The position numbers were made by a program, and so were the translations under genes. 55,702 bases of DNA from Gammaproteobacteria bacterium. GTDB lineage: Bacteria > Pseudomonadota > Gammaproteobacteria > GCA-001735895. Below the pieces are notes generated by a model. That model did no database searches. It saw only the letters and a list, made by a program, of their open reading frames with translations, and was not told the DNA's origin. Below are positions 1 through 8,461 of this stretch, piece by piece (position 1 is the first letter of the stretch; the number at the start of each line of letters is the position of its first letter). The stretch lies in assembly GCA_024763185.1 (NCBI GenBank), contig JANTFY010000001.1, forward strand, positions 1-55,702, given 5' to 3'.

Positions 1-434
1 CCCGCATCTACTGCAGCAATACTCCCATCCGCCTGAGCCTTATTTCGATCACTCCAGCCACCAGTGACCTGGCCAAAATCGAGCGCATAAAGATCTGTAG
101 TATCGTTAAATGTTAAAAATATATCCCCACCCCAATATGAAAGGCCGCTATCAGTAGTCCAATATTCGAAGAGCTGATGATTATCTCCTCTAATATCAAA
201 CCCTGTTTGAAGGGCGATGGTTAAGTCGTTCGAAGACTCATCATATTTATAAAGCAAGTATTCAGCATCAAAGTATTGCCCCCCATACCCAGGGTTTAAA
301 TAATTTGACCCAGACTGATCTTCGGCACTTAAAAACGACCATCCACTTCCAAGTCCAGAAATGATTTCGGCATTTACAGAAAAGGGCAGCGTACCTAGTA
401 AAATCGCTGTTGCTATAGATATTTTTTTCATCAT
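1..434 (-). CDS. Exported protein of unknown function, N-terminal part only
   Basis: Reading the minus strand from 434, an open frame of 144 codons runs off the left edge of the window. It starts with a doubled ATG preceded by AAGGAAAG, a good ribosome binding site. The N-terminus is a clear Sec signal peptide (MMKKISIATAILLGTLPFSV, cleaved after NA). The mature part is rich in Asp, Gly, Tyr and Thr, with short segments such as FDAEYLLYKYD and WGGDIFLTFN. That texture resembles secreted beta-rich surface proteins, including some with PEP-CTERM anchors, but the C-terminus is outside the window, so no anchor can be confirmed. Transcribed away from xseA. Function unknown; the gene call is firm, the family guess weak. 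Confidence 0.8.
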   Translation of the reverse strand, partial: MMKKISIATAILLGTLPFSVNAEIISGLGSGWSFLSAEDQSGSNYLNPGYGGQYFDAEYLLYKYDESSNDLTIALQTGFDIRGDNHQLFEYWTTDSGLSYWGGDIFLTFNDTTDLYALDFGQVTGGWSDRNKAQADGSIAAVDA

Positions 435-560
435 ACTTTCCTTTTATACTTCTACCTGCCTAATAAAAAGCAAATTTTATTCAATTTATATAATGTCCCA
501 TGAATTCAACAAGTTACAAATTTCTTTACGGCTTAACAGCCCTTTATTTGTAACCTTTTA

Positions 561-590
561 TTGACAGCTGACGATTGCCTGTAAGATAAA
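561..590 (+). promoter_or_regulatory. Candidate xseA promoter, possibly leaderless
   Basis: TTGACA at 561-566 is a perfect -35 hexamer. GATAAA at 585-590 is a 4/6 -10 after an 18-bp spacer. Counting 7 nt past the -10 puts +1 on or next to the ATG at 597. No Shine-Dalgarno-like sequence precedes that ATG, so a leaderless or very short-leader mRNA is possible. Pattern reading only. Confidence 0.4.
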
Positions 591-596
591 CATGAC

Positions 597-1961
597 ATGC
601 CTATCCCTCTAAGTTCCAACGACACTATCTGGAGCGTTTCCGCGCTCAATTTCGAGATCAAAACCATGCTGGAGAAAGGCATCGGTTCGATCTGGATTGA
701 AGGCGAGATATCCAACTTTGCGCGACCGGCTTCCGGGCACTGGTATTTCTCCCTAAAGGATGAGCGAGCGCAGTTACGCGCGGCCATGTTCAAGAATCGC
801 AACGGCCGCGTGGCTTTCACCCCGGAGAACGGACAGCAGGTCCTGATCCGGGCCCAGGTCACATTGTACGAAGCGCGCGGTGATTTCCAGGTCATCGTGG
901 AGCATATGGAAGAAGCCGGCGTTGGCCGCTTGATGCGCGAGTACGAAGCTTTGAAAAAGCAACTCGCCGGTGAAGGTCTGTTTGAGTCATCGAATAAAAA
1001 AACCATCCCCACGCAGGCACGTCATATCGGGATCATCACTTCTTCCAGTGGCGCTGCTATTCGCGACGCACTGAGTGTCATCCGTCGTCGTTCACCCACC
1101 AGCGAGGTCACTGTCTACCCTACGCCGGTACAGGGCGAAACGGCGTCCAGGCAGATAGTGGCAGCCATCGAAAGGGCAAATCAACATCATCAATGTGATG
1201 TATTGCTGTTAATCAGAGGAGGCGGTTCGCTGGAAGACCTGTGGAGTTTTAATGAAGAGATCGTTGCCCGCGCCATCTTTGCGTCAGACATTCCCATTGT
1301 CAGCGGAGTCGGCCATGAAATCGATTTTACCATTGCCGATTTTGTGGCGGACTTGCGCGCGCCCACGCCATCGGTAGCGGCTGAAACGGTTACCATGGAT
1401 CAGTACGAATTGATGACCCAACTGGACCAGATCAGTGCGCGGCTGGTGGCCCAGTTTCAGCGTCAGCTGGCATCCCGCCTGGAACGGTTTACTCAACTGC
1501 AATCCCGATTGATGAGTTTCCATCCACAGCGACAGATGGCAAGCCTCAGGCAACGACTCGATTTTGCCTGTTCCCGCTTGAACCTGCTGAAAACCATGCG
1601 CCTGGAACAGGCCCGTACCCGGTTACATGCCACTTTAGGTCGTTTTCAATTACTCAAACCCACGCTCAAAATTGAGCAATTGAAGCAACAGACCAGTAAC
1701 CTGGATCACTTGCTGCAATCCGTGATGTTGACTCGGTTACAAACCAGCCAGCACCAACTGGGCCTGCTGGCTACCACACTGGACAACCTGAGCCCGCTAA
1801 AAACTCTGGCCCGGGGTTATGCAGCGATCGAAAAAGATCACCAGGTCATCAGCTCGGTTCGACAATTGCAAAGCGATGATGAAATAGGCATCCGGCTCAA
1901 GGATGGCACAACCCGTGCCCGTGTCATTTCAACTCACTTTTCAGAGGAAAGTGGCCAATAG
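597..1961 (+). CDS. xseA: Exodeoxyribonuclease VII large subunit
   Basis: Large subunit of exonuclease VII, which with XseB degrades single-stranded DNA from both ends in the cytoplasm. The 454-aa length is normal for the family. The N-terminal OB-fold (about residues 10-110) contains the family string WIEGEISNFARP and GHWYFSLKDERAQLRAAMF. The catalytic core has GIITSSSGAAIRD, LIRGGGSLEDLWSFN and SGVGHEIDFTIADFVADLRAPTPS. A long helical, Gln/Leu-rich stretch (about 270-390) precedes the C-terminal LARGYA segment. The ATG at 597 fits the family N-terminus but has no obvious ribosome binding site. xseB is not in the window. Divergent from the exported protein on its left and convergent with the gene on its right. 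Confidence 0.97.
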   Translation: MPIPLSSNDTIWSVSALNFEIKTMLEKGIGSIWIEGEISNFARPASGHWYFSLKDERAQLRAAMFKNRNGRVAFTPENGQQVLIRAQVTLYEARGDFQVIVEHMEEAGVGRLMREYEALKKQLAGEGLFESSNKKTIPTQARHIGIITSSSGAAIRDALSVIRRRSPTSEVTVYPTPVQGETASRQIVAAIERANQHHQCDVLLLIRGGGSLEDLWSFNEEIVARAIFASDIPIVSGVGHEIDFTIADFVADLRAPTPSVAAETVTMDQYELMTQLDQISARLVAQFQRQLASRLERFTQLQSRLMSFHPQRQMASLRQRLDFACSRLNLLKTMRLEQARTRLHATLGRFQLLKPTLKIEQLKQQTSNLDHLLQSVMLTRLQTSQHQLGLLATTLDNLSPLKTLARGYAAIEKDHQVISSVRQLQSDDEIGIRLKDGTTRARVISTHFSEESGQ

Positions 1962-1979
1962 GTTGCGGATCGGTGAACG

Positions 1980-2669
1980 CTACTCTAACCGCTGTAGTCG
2001 ATAGTTTAATTGTCTCAGCCCGTAATCCTCGCTCAGGCTGAACTCAAAACCCTCTTTCAGGGGCAACACAATCTCCGGTCCCGGGGCTATGGTTTTAACC
2101 TCCCGGATGCTGGCTTGATAACCATCTTCCCCGGTTTTTAGTGTGGAATCCTGACGTTTGCCCAGTTCGCGTGCGATACGCGGGGAATTTTCCAGCCAGA
2201 ATGACCCCAGATCATCCCGGGTAAGGCATTTGTATAAAACTGCATAGTAATTGCCGGGATAAGCAAGTGACGGATTCAAATGGATATTTTCTTCAACCAC
2301 TTTCCCAGCCACTGGAAATGCCTGGAAACGCAAATGCGGCGTAGCAAACAGGATACCGTTACGACTGACGAAGGAACCTTTGATCTGATTGCATTCAAAC
2401 ATCGATTCCGGCCGCGAATAACTGGTTATTTCAGAGTCCAGCTGCGCAGTGCCGGTACCCTGAACGAAGCGACCGTGTTTGATTAAAAACTCCAGGTCCG
2501 TTTGCCAGTGGATATGCAAACCGCCGGCGAGATGTTCGGTACCGAACTCGATACGGTCCTGACCGGAAATAACCAGCTGCCAGCGCCCATCCCTGTCTGC
2601 ATGGGCCACACAAATACCGAGTAATCCAATCAACAGAAATTGCGTCAGCTTATACATAAAAATACCCAT
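1980..2669 (-). CDS. Hypothetical secreted/periplasmic protein
   Basis: A 229-aa protein with a signal peptide (core LTQFLLIGLLGICVAHA), so probably exported; ATG codons at residues 1 and 5 are both possible starts. The mature part starts DRDGRWQLVISGQDRIEFG and looks beta-rich and soluble. It has two cysteines far apart (SMFECNQIKG and LYKCLTRDD), which could form a disulfide. No catalytic motif or membrane anchor is seen, and I do not recognise the family. It converges on xseA with an 18-bp gap and diverges from gltA, so it is probably transcribed alone. The signal peptide and coding texture support a real gene; no function is proposed. Confidence 0.75.
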   Translation of the reverse strand: MGIFMYKLTQFLLIGLLGICVAHADRDGRWQLVISGQDRIEFGTEHLAGGLHIHWQTDLEFLIKHGRFVQGTGTAQLDSEITSYSRPESMFECNQIKGSFVSRNGILFATPHLRFQAFPVAGKVVEENIHLNPSLAYPGNYYAVLYKCLTRDDLGSFWLENSPRIARELGKRQDSTLKTGEDGYQASIREVKTIAPGPEIVLPLKEGFEFSLSEDYGLRQLNYRLQRLE

Positions 2670-2731
2670 CTTGTTGAACGCACCAATTTAGAGCATTTAA
2701 CGCCATTTACACATCGATATCCAGCGCATCC

Positions 2732-2760
2732 ATTCAACTCAACCTGATTGCGGTTATAAT
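2732..2760 (+). promoter_or_regulatory. Candidate gltA promoter
   Basis: A perfect TATAAT sits at 2755-2760, 30 bp before the gltA ATG. The best -35 at a 17-bp spacing (ATTCAA, 2732-2737) is poor, so this may need an activator or be weak. A GAGGAA ribosome binding site follows at 2778-2783. Confidence 0.45.
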
Positions 2761-2790
2761 GTGCCGCAAAATTAACCGAGGAATGTCCCT

Positions 2791-4086
2791 ATGAGCAAGA
2801 ATACCGTGACCATCACTGACAACCGAAATGGTAACAAAGCTGATTTTGACATCCTGGATCCCAGCATCGGTTCATCCACTATTGATATTCGCAGCCTGCA
2901 TAGTGAATTGGGGTTATTTACCTACGATCCTGGCTTTCAGGCCACAGCCAGCTGTAAAAGTGATATCACCTTTATTGACGGAGACAAGGGTATTCTGCTT
3001 TATCGCGGTTATCCAATAGAACAACTGGCTGAACACAGCAATTATCTGGAAACCAGTTATCTCCTGATGTACGGCGAATTACCAACACAAACTGAATACC
3101 AGGATTTTATCAGTCTGATTAAAAAACATACCATGGTGCACGAAGGCGTGAAGCAATTTTTTGATGGCTTTCACCATGACGCCCACCCCATGGCAATTAT
3201 GGTTGGTGTGGTGGGAGCGCTGTCCGCTTTCTATCATGATTCTCTCGATATTGAAGATCCACGGCACCGGGAAATTTCGGCACACCGTTTACTGGCTAAA
3301 ATGCCGACCATTGCGGCCTACAGTCATCGTCGCGCTCATGGTTTGCCACTGCTTTACCCAAAAAATGAATTCAATTTTATTGAAAACTTCATGTACATGA
3401 TGTTCGGCATGCCCACCGAAGAATATGTACCCAATCCTATAGCCGTTCATGCGATGCGCCTGATTTTTATTCTGCATGCTGATCATGAACAAAATGCCAG
3501 TACCTCAACCGTACGACTCGCCAGTAGTTCGGGCGCAAACCCATTTGCCTGTATTTCCGCAGGAATCGCTTCTTTATGGGGCCCGGCGCATGGCGGCGCC
3601 AATGAGGCCGTTATCAATATGCTGGAAGAAATCAACGATCCCAAAGAAATACCCAAATACGTGGAACGCGCCAAGGATAAGAATGACAGTTATCGCTTGA
3701 TGGGTTTTGGTCATCGCATCTATAAAAACTATGACCCGAGAGCGAAAATCATACGAGAAGCCTGCATAGAATTACTCGATGACCTGAACATCAATAACAC
3801 GCCATTATTCGATGCCGCACGTGAATTAGAACGCATCGCGCTGGAAGATGACTATTTCCTGGAACGCAACCTGTATCCGAATGTCGATTTTTATTCCGGT
3901 ATCATCCTCAAGGCCCTGAATATGCCGCTTAATATGTTTACAGTGATTTTTGCCATGGCCAGAACCGCCGGGTGGATCTCTCAATGGATGGAAATGATGG
4001 AAGATACGGAACAACGCATAGGACGGCCTCGTCAAATCTATACCGGTGCAACTACGCGCGATTATGTAAACCGCTCCCAACGTTAA
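2791..4086 (+). CDS. gltA: Citrate synthase (type II)
   Basis: Condenses oxaloacetate and acetyl-CoA to citrate, the entry step of the TCA cycle. The 431-aa length matches the hexameric, NADH-sensitive type II enzymes of Gram-negative bacteria. The family signature MGFGHRIYKNYDPRA, with its active-site His, lies near residue 305. Another catalytic-region His is in SSGANPFACISAGIASLWGP followed by AHGGAN, and the catalytic Asp is probably in YPNVDFYSGI. The N-terminal beta domain (DILDPSIGSSTIDIRSL, then DGDKGILLYRGYPIEQLAEHS) is complete. GAGGAA lies 7 bp before the ATG. No terminator is evident in the 40 bp after the stop. Confidence 0.98.
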   Translation: MSKNTVTITDNRNGNKADFDILDPSIGSSTIDIRSLHSELGLFTYDPGFQATASCKSDITFIDGDKGILLYRGYPIEQLAEHSNYLETSYLLMYGELPTQTEYQDFISLIKKHTMVHEGVKQFFDGFHHDAHPMAIMVGVVGALSAFYHDSLDIEDPRHREISAHRLLAKMPTIAAYSHRRAHGLPLLYPKNEFNFIENFMYMMFGMPTEEYVPNPIAVHAMRLIFILHADHEQNASTSTVRLASSSGANPFACISAGIASLWGPAHGGANEAVINMLEEINDPKEIPKYVERAKDKNDSYRLMGFGHRIYKNYDPRAKIIREACIELLDDLNINNTPLFDAARELERIALEDDYFLERNLYPNVDFYSGIILKALNMPLNMFTVIFAMARTAGWISQWMEMMEDTEQRIGRPRQIYTGATTRDYVNRSQR

Positions 4087-4120
4087 ACGTCCGGATACTC
4101 CTACTTGCTTGCTCTGCGTC

Positions 4121-4149
4121 TTGATTATTAGAATATTCTAATATAGAAT
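4121..4149 (+). promoter_or_regulatory. Promoter with an 18-bp palindromic operator in its spacer
   Basis: TTGATT (4121-4126) and TAGAAT (4144-4149) form a -35/-10 pair with an exact 17-bp spacer. The perfect palindrome TATTAGAATATTCTAATA (4126-4143) fills that spacer, a classic repressor position. Transcription would start near 4156, upstream of AAGGAG (4175-4180) and the ATG at 4188. By family knowledge, YgaP-like genes are often controlled by ArsR-type sulfide/persulfide sensors (YgaV, BigR, SqrR) that bind AT-rich palindromes. That link is inference; no such regulator gene is in the window. Confidence 0.65.
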
Positions 4150-4187
4150 TGCGCGATATTTTTATCGACTTTTTAAGGAGACTGGTT

Positions 4188-4391
4188 ATGAGTATCGAAC
4201 GAATTGTTTTAGCTGTGGCAGGTTTTTTTGTGTTTGTTAGTGCCGGCCTGGCCCACTACCACCATGAATACTGGCTGTTTTTTACCGCTTTTGTCGGCCT
4301 TAACCTGCTGCAATCCGCATTTACAGGTTTCTGCCCGCTGGCAACCATCCTGAAAAAGCTGGGTAAACAATCCGGAACAGCTTTCGGTTAA
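4188..4391 (+). CDS. Small YgaP-like (DUF2892) inner-membrane protein
   Basis: A 67-aa membrane protein with two hydrophobic segments, roughly residues 4-22 (IVLAVAGFFVFVSAGLAHY) and 27-45, ending in a short basic tail. The pattern MSIERI...AG, the GLNLLQSAFTGFCPLATILKKLG block and the size match the YgaP_TM/DUF2892 family. Standalone members and rhodanese fusions are known, often in sulfur or thiol metabolism. The single Cys in TGFCP is conserved in this family as I know it. An upstream in-frame ATG at 4149 is excluded because it lies on the promoter -10; the ATG at 4188 has AAGGAG 7 bp before it. Single-gene unit between the palindromic promoter and a strong terminator. The physiological role is unproven. 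Confidence 0.85.
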   Translation: MSIERIVLAVAGFFVFVSAGLAHYHHEYWLFFTAFVGLNLLQSAFTGFCPLATILKKLGKQSGTAFG

Positions 4392-4414
4392 ACAGCCCGC
4401 TTAACAGCTTACTT

Positions 4415-4442
4415 AAAAAGCCCGCAACTGCGGGCTTTTTTA
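4415..4442 (+). terminator. Rho-independent terminator after the DUF2892 gene
   Basis: The arms AAAAAGCCCGC (4415-4425) and GCGGGCTTTTT (4430-4440) pair perfectly around an AACT loop. The T-run closes the hairpin on the plus strand, so it ends the small membrane-protein transcript and insulates the MoxR operon. Confidence 0.9.
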
Positions 4443-4490
4443 TTGTCCAAAAGCAGCTAAACTAAAAATACTCTTTTTGGACAAATAAAC

Positions 4491-5438
4491 ATGCTTGATC
4501 AAACCCCGCTTACTACAAAACAAATGCAGCAGGGCATCCACACTGCAATCCAACAAATCGAACAGATTATCGTAGGAAAACCCCGGCAAATAAGGCTGGC
4601 AGTGTGTTGCCTGCTGTCATCCGGGCATTGCCTGATTGAAGACCTGCCCGGCGTAGGCAAAACAACCCTGGCTCATGCCATTGCCACTGTTTTCAATCTT
4701 GATTTCAATCGAATCCAGTTTACCAGCGATCTGTTACCGGCAGATATTCTCGGGGTTTCAATCTTTGATCCGAATAAGCAGCGTTTTACCTTTCATCCAG
4801 GGCCAATCTTCGCCAACTGTGTACTGGCCGATGAACTTAACCGCGCCACTCCCAAAACCCAAAGTGCACTGCTCGAGGCCATGGAAGAGCACCAGGTGAG
4901 TGTAGAAGGCCAGACCCGCCCCCTGCAGGAACCGTTTTTTGTCATAGGCACACAAAACCCATTGGACCAGGCCGGAACCTTCCCGTTACCCGAGTCACAA
5001 CTTGATCGCTTCATGATGAGGATTAACCTCGGTTATCCCGATGAACAGGCCGAGCGCCAGCTCCTGGCCGGTGAAAGTCGACAACACTTGCTTAAGGAAA
5101 CAGCGGCCGTCATCGAGTTGCAGGCCGTCATCGAATTGCAAAAGATGATCCAGAACGTGCACGTATCGGAGTCTTTGCTGGATTATGTTCAGTTACTGAT
5201 TAACGCAACCCGCGATAACAGCCGGTTTGTATTTGGGCTGTCGCCACGCGCCGCTCTTGCGCTTTTAAAGGCGGCGCGTGCCTGGGCTTTTATGCACGAC
5301 CGGGATTATGTCGAGCCGGCGGATGTGAAAGCCGTATTTTCCGCAGTCAGCTGCCACCGCCTGTTGGCCCACGAACGGCATAGTAAAAACGTGCAGGATC
5401 TGGTTGAGGATATCCTCAACACGACACCCATTCCCTAA
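4491..5438 (+). CDS. MoxR-family AAA+ ATPase
   Basis: A cytoplasmic AAA+ ATPase of the MoxR type, a chaperone-like family thought to remodel or activate partner proteins. The 315-aa protein has Walker A LPGVGKTTLAHA (about residue 54), Walker B VLADELNRATPKTQSALLEAMEE, sensor 1 IGTQNPLDQAGTFPLPESQLDRF, and a C-terminal lid domain with FGLSPRAALALLKAARAWA. Position 5106-5141 holds an 18-bp tandem duplication giving AVIELQAVIELQ in a linker helix, an in-frame expansion. First gene of a moxR-DUF58-tgpA unit (21-bp gap, then overlap or near-contact). No strong ribosome binding site precedes the ATG. Confidence 0.95.
   Translation: MLDQTPLTTKQMQQGIHTAIQQIEQIIVGKPRQIRLAVCCLLSSGHCLIEDLPGVGKTTLAHAIATVFNLDFNRIQFTSDLLPADILGVSIFDPNKQRFTFHPGPIFANCVLADELNRATPKTQSALLEAMEEHQVSVEGQTRPLQEPFFVIGTQNPLDQAGTFPLPESQLDRFMMRINLGYPDEQAERQLLAGESRQHLLKETAAVIELQAVIELQKMIQNVHVSESLLDYVQLLINATRDNSRFVFGLSPRAALALLKAARAWAFMHDRDYVEPADVKAVFSAVSCHRLLAHERHSKNVQDLVEDILNTTPIP
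5106..5141 (+). repeat. 18-bp in-frame tandem duplication in the MoxR gene
   Basis: GCCGTCATCGAGTTGCAG (5106-5123) is followed at once by GCCGTCATCGAATTGCAA (5124-5141), 16 of 18 bases identical. It repeats AVIELQ without breaking the frame. Confidence 0.9.
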
Positions 5439-5459
5439 AGAACTTACCCGGCTAATGAG

Positions 5460-6461
5460 ATGCTTGCCTCAATAGTGCCAACGGCCATGCGTCGACGAAT
5501 CGACCAGTGGATAGCGCTGCGTAACCCGGCCGCGCGGGATGTTATCCAGTTGCACAATCGCCGTTTGTATATCTTACCCACACGTTTTGGTTATCTGTAT
5601 GCGTTGATGCTGTTTGTGCTGCTGCTGGCTTCCATCAATTACCAGAACAGTATGTCTTATGCGCTCACTTTTCTGTTGACCGCTATCGGCATTATCAGCC
5701 TGTGGCAAACGCATAGAAACCTGCTGGGTTTGAATATCCGCTTAAAAACGCCGGAAGCGGTTTTCCAGGGTGAACAGCTCACCCTTAACTTTGAAATCGA
5801 AAACCCGCAGCAAAACATACGTTATGCCATCGGTGTTCAGTATGACCAGCAAAGCCCGGCCTACAGCCGAGTTGACCCACAGCACAAGGCTAAGCTCGAG
5901 CTGATACTGCCCGCGTTAAAAAGAGGCCTGTACAAACCTGGCGGCATCACCCTTTTCACACGCTACCCGACCGGGTTGTTTCATGCCTGGGGCTGGTTGA
6001 AATTCGATGTACCGATTTTGATCTATCCGCAACCCCGGTTTGACCATCAACTGGAACACATTCTGATGGAGCAACACAGTGGAAAAACCACCGTAGACAT
6101 GGCCGATGGAGATGATTTTGCCGGTCTGCGTGAACACCGCCAGGGTGAATCACTGCGCCATATTTCCTGGAAAGCCTACGCCCAGGGACGCGGTATGCTG
6201 ACAAAAACATTCCAGGGGCACGCCAACCCGTCACTATGGATAAACTGGTCAGACATGTCTGCCAATTCGCTGGAAGGTAAACTGTCGCAAATGACCGCAC
6301 TGGTGATAGAAGCCCAGCAACAGGGACGAAAATTTGGCATGAAACTGCCTGGCATCGATATTGAACAGGACAGCGGCAGTGCCCACCGGGCGCTGTGCCT
6401 GCAACATCTGGCCACGTTTAAACAGAACCAAGAAAATTCAGAACTGTCAGTCAGTGAATAA
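5460..6461 (+). CDS. DUF58-domain membrane-anchored protein
   Basis: A 333-aa partner of MoxR ATPases. Two hydrophobic helices near residues 38-78 (YLYALMLFVLLLASI and MSYALTFLLTAIGIISLW) anchor it in the inner membrane. A beta-rich, VWA-like DUF58 region follows. The family hallmark, usually LREYxxGDxxRxIDWK, appears as LREHRQGESLRHISWKAYA at about 222-240, followed by GRGMLTKTF. Known MoxR/DUF58 pairs are implicated in envelope stress or peptide processing, but the molecular role is not settled. The start at 5460 is 21 bp after the MoxR stop; the C-terminus overlaps or abuts tgpA. Confidence 0.9.
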   Translation: MLASIVPTAMRRRIDQWIALRNPAARDVIQLHNRRLYILPTRFGYLYALMLFVLLLASINYQNSMSYALTFLLTAIGIISLWQTHRNLLGLNIRLKTPEAVFQGEQLTLNFEIENPQQNIRYAIGVQYDQQSPAYSRVDPQHKAKLELILPALKRGLYKPGGITLFTRYPTGLFHAWGWLKFDVPILIYPQPRFDHQLEHILMEQHSGKTTVDMADGDDFAGLREHRQGESLRHISWKAYAQGRGMLTKTFQGHANPSLWINWSDMSANSLEGKLSQMTALVIEAQQQGRKFGMKLPGIDIEQDSGSAHRALCLQHLATFKQNQENSELSVSE

Positions 6462-6471
6462 CAACCTCCCC

Positions 6472-8454
6472 ATGCATCGTATCGCTGAAGAAACGGCCGA
6501 CAAGCAGGCCATCCTGGCCGTATCATTGAGCTTCGTCGTGGCCATGTTCCCGCATTTTTTCCATCTACCGTTGTGGGTGAGCGGCTTTGCCCTAATGGCC
6601 CTGGCCTGGCGAGGCGCTCAGGCCCGCGGCTGGTTATGGGCCATGCCAAAATGGTTACTGGTCCCCCTGGTGCTGGTTGGCGGTATCAGCGTGTTTGCCC
6701 AATACTGGACAATTGTCGGACGAGAACCCGGCCTTGCCCTGCTCACGGTCATGGCCTCTTTCAAGTTTCTGGAATCCAAAACCCACCGCGATATCCTGAT
6801 CCTGGTATTTTTGTGTTACTTCCTGCTGGCCACGCATTTTCTGTTTGGCCAGACGATTTACATCGCGGTGTATATGTTCATAGCGCTGATCATTATCACG
6901 ACCACCCTGGTCAGTATCAACCAACGTGACGAAAACGTGGTGTTGAGTGATCGTTTAAAAGTGGCGTCGCGCCTCATCGTTTTATCCATTCCCATCATGA
7001 TCATCCTGTTCATTCTGGTGCCGCGCATACCCGGCCCTATCTGGGGCATCACCCAGGAGCAACGCGGGGGTGTCACCGGTTTGAGTGACAGCATGTCACC
7101 CGGGCAAATCAGTGACCTGATAACCAGTAACGAGGTGGCGTTCCGGGTAAAATTCGATACCGATATTCCTTCTCAGGAGCAACTGTACTGGCGAGGTCCG
7201 GTGATGGTTAATTTTAACGGCCGGACCTGGAAACAGGCCAAACACCGGGAACTGAATTCCCTGAACCTGACACAGACCTCCAATCCCAGCCGTTACACGG
7301 TAACCCTGGAACCGCATGGCAAAAACTGGTTGTTCGGACTCGATATTCCGACCCAGATACTGCCAGACAGTTACATGAGCAGCGAATACCAGTTAACCAG
7401 TAACAAGGCAATTAATGACCTCAAACGCTATAGCCTGGAATCGACCCTGCAATACCGACTGGAAGTCAATGAATCCTTTGATTACCTGATGCTGGCCAGC
7501 CAGTTCCCGGATAACAGCAACCCGAAAACCTGGGCCCTGGGTCAACAGTGGGCTGAACAGTTTGATTCGGATTTCAGCATTGTCCAGCAGGCCCTGCAAA
7601 TGTTCCGCAACCAGGACTATGTTTATACGCTGCAACCTCCCCTGCTGGGCCAAAACAGCAGTGACGAATTTCTGTTTTCAACCCGGCGTGGTTTTTGTGA
7701 GCACTATGCCAGTAGTTTTGCCCTGTTGATGCGCGCTGCAGGTATCCCCTCACGCATCGTTACCGGATACCAGGGTGGCGAATACAACGAAGTGGGTGAA
7801 TACCTGATTGTACGCCAGTCGGATGCCCATGCCTGGACCGAAGTCTGGATCGATGATCTCGGCTGGATTCGGGTAGACCCGACGGCAGCCGTTTCACCTG
7901 ATCGTATTGAAAGCGGACTGGACCAGGCCCTTAACGATACCCTCGCCAACTTCAAGATAGGCAAACGTAATCCACTGATCGGACAACTGCTTTATAACTG
8001 GGATAACATTCAACGCAGTTGGAATGAGTGGGTACTGAACTATGACCCGCGTAAACAGGCACGTTTCCTCAACCAACTGGGGCTGGGCATTCAAAGTTGG
8101 GGGGATATGGTGATAGCACTGGTCATCTGCCTGATGCTGATTACCGGCGGGTACTGGATGGTGGGCTGGTACCGGGATCGCCCAGCAAAACCTGCCGAGT
8201 ATGAATTGCTCATTAACCGCCTGTTAAAAAAACTGGCACGTTCCGGCTATCAACGCCAACCTTCCGAATACATGGATGAATTCCTACAGCGAATCAAACA
8301 GGAGCAGCGATACCATGATGAACACTTAGCACAGATATTTCAGGTGTACAACAAGATTAAATATGCGCGTGGCTACCAAAAACCCACTGTTCTGAAACGA
8401 TTTCGACAATTGGTCAACAGCTGGCAACTGAAAGGTGATAATACCCGAAAGTAA
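6472..8454 (+). CDS. tgpA: TgpA-like transmembrane transglutaminase (DUF3488/DUF4129)
   Basis: A 660-aa inner-membrane protein with a periplasmic transglutaminase-like domain. The N-terminal DUF3488 part has about five hydrophobic helices. The protease/transglutaminase core shows the full catalytic triad: Cys409 in GFCEHYASSFALLMR, His453 in SDAHAWTEVWIDD and Asp469 in WIRVDPTAAV. A further helix (about 550-570) leads to a cytosolic DUF4129 tail. P. aeruginosa TgpA, essential there, shares this layout. The frame is open upstream, but the ATG at 6472 fits the hydrophobic N-terminus; a GTG at 6454 overlapping the DUF58 stop is the alternative. Convergent with amiC, 7 bp between the stops. Confidence 0.92.
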   Translation: MHRIAEETADKQAILAVSLSFVVAMFPHFFHLPLWVSGFALMALAWRGAQARGWLWAMPKWLLVPLVLVGGISVFAQYWTIVGREPGLALLTVMASFKFLESKTHRDILILVFLCYFLLATHFLFGQTIYIAVYMFIALIIITTTLVSINQRDENVVLSDRLKVASRLIVLSIPIMIILFILVPRIPGPIWGITQEQRGGVTGLSDSMSPGQISDLITSNEVAFRVKFDTDIPSQEQLYWRGPVMVNFNGRTWKQAKHRELNSLNLTQTSNPSRYTVTLEPHGKNWLFGLDIPTQILPDSYMSSEYQLTSNKAINDLKRYSLESTLQYRLEVNESFDYLMLASQFPDNSNPKTWALGQQWAEQFDSDFSIVQQALQMFRNQDYVYTLQPPLLGQNSSDEFLFSTRRGFCEHYASSFALLMRAAGIPSRIVTGYQGGEYNEVGEYLIVRQSDAHAWTEVWIDDLGWIRVDPTAAVSPDRIESGLDQALNDTLANFKIGKRNPLIGQLLYNWDNIQRSWNEWVLNYDPRKQARFLNQLGLGIQSWGDMVIALVICLMLITGGYWMVGWYRDRPAKPAEYELLINRLLKKLARSGYQRQPSEYMDEFLQRIKQEQRYHDEHLAQIFQVYNKIKYARGYQKPTVLKRFRQLVNSWQLKGDNTRK

Positions 8455-8461
8455 AACCGCG

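Noticed and set aside
4149..4187. Upstream ATG for the DUF2892 gene
   Set aside because: It overlaps the promoter -10 and would not be in the mRNA.
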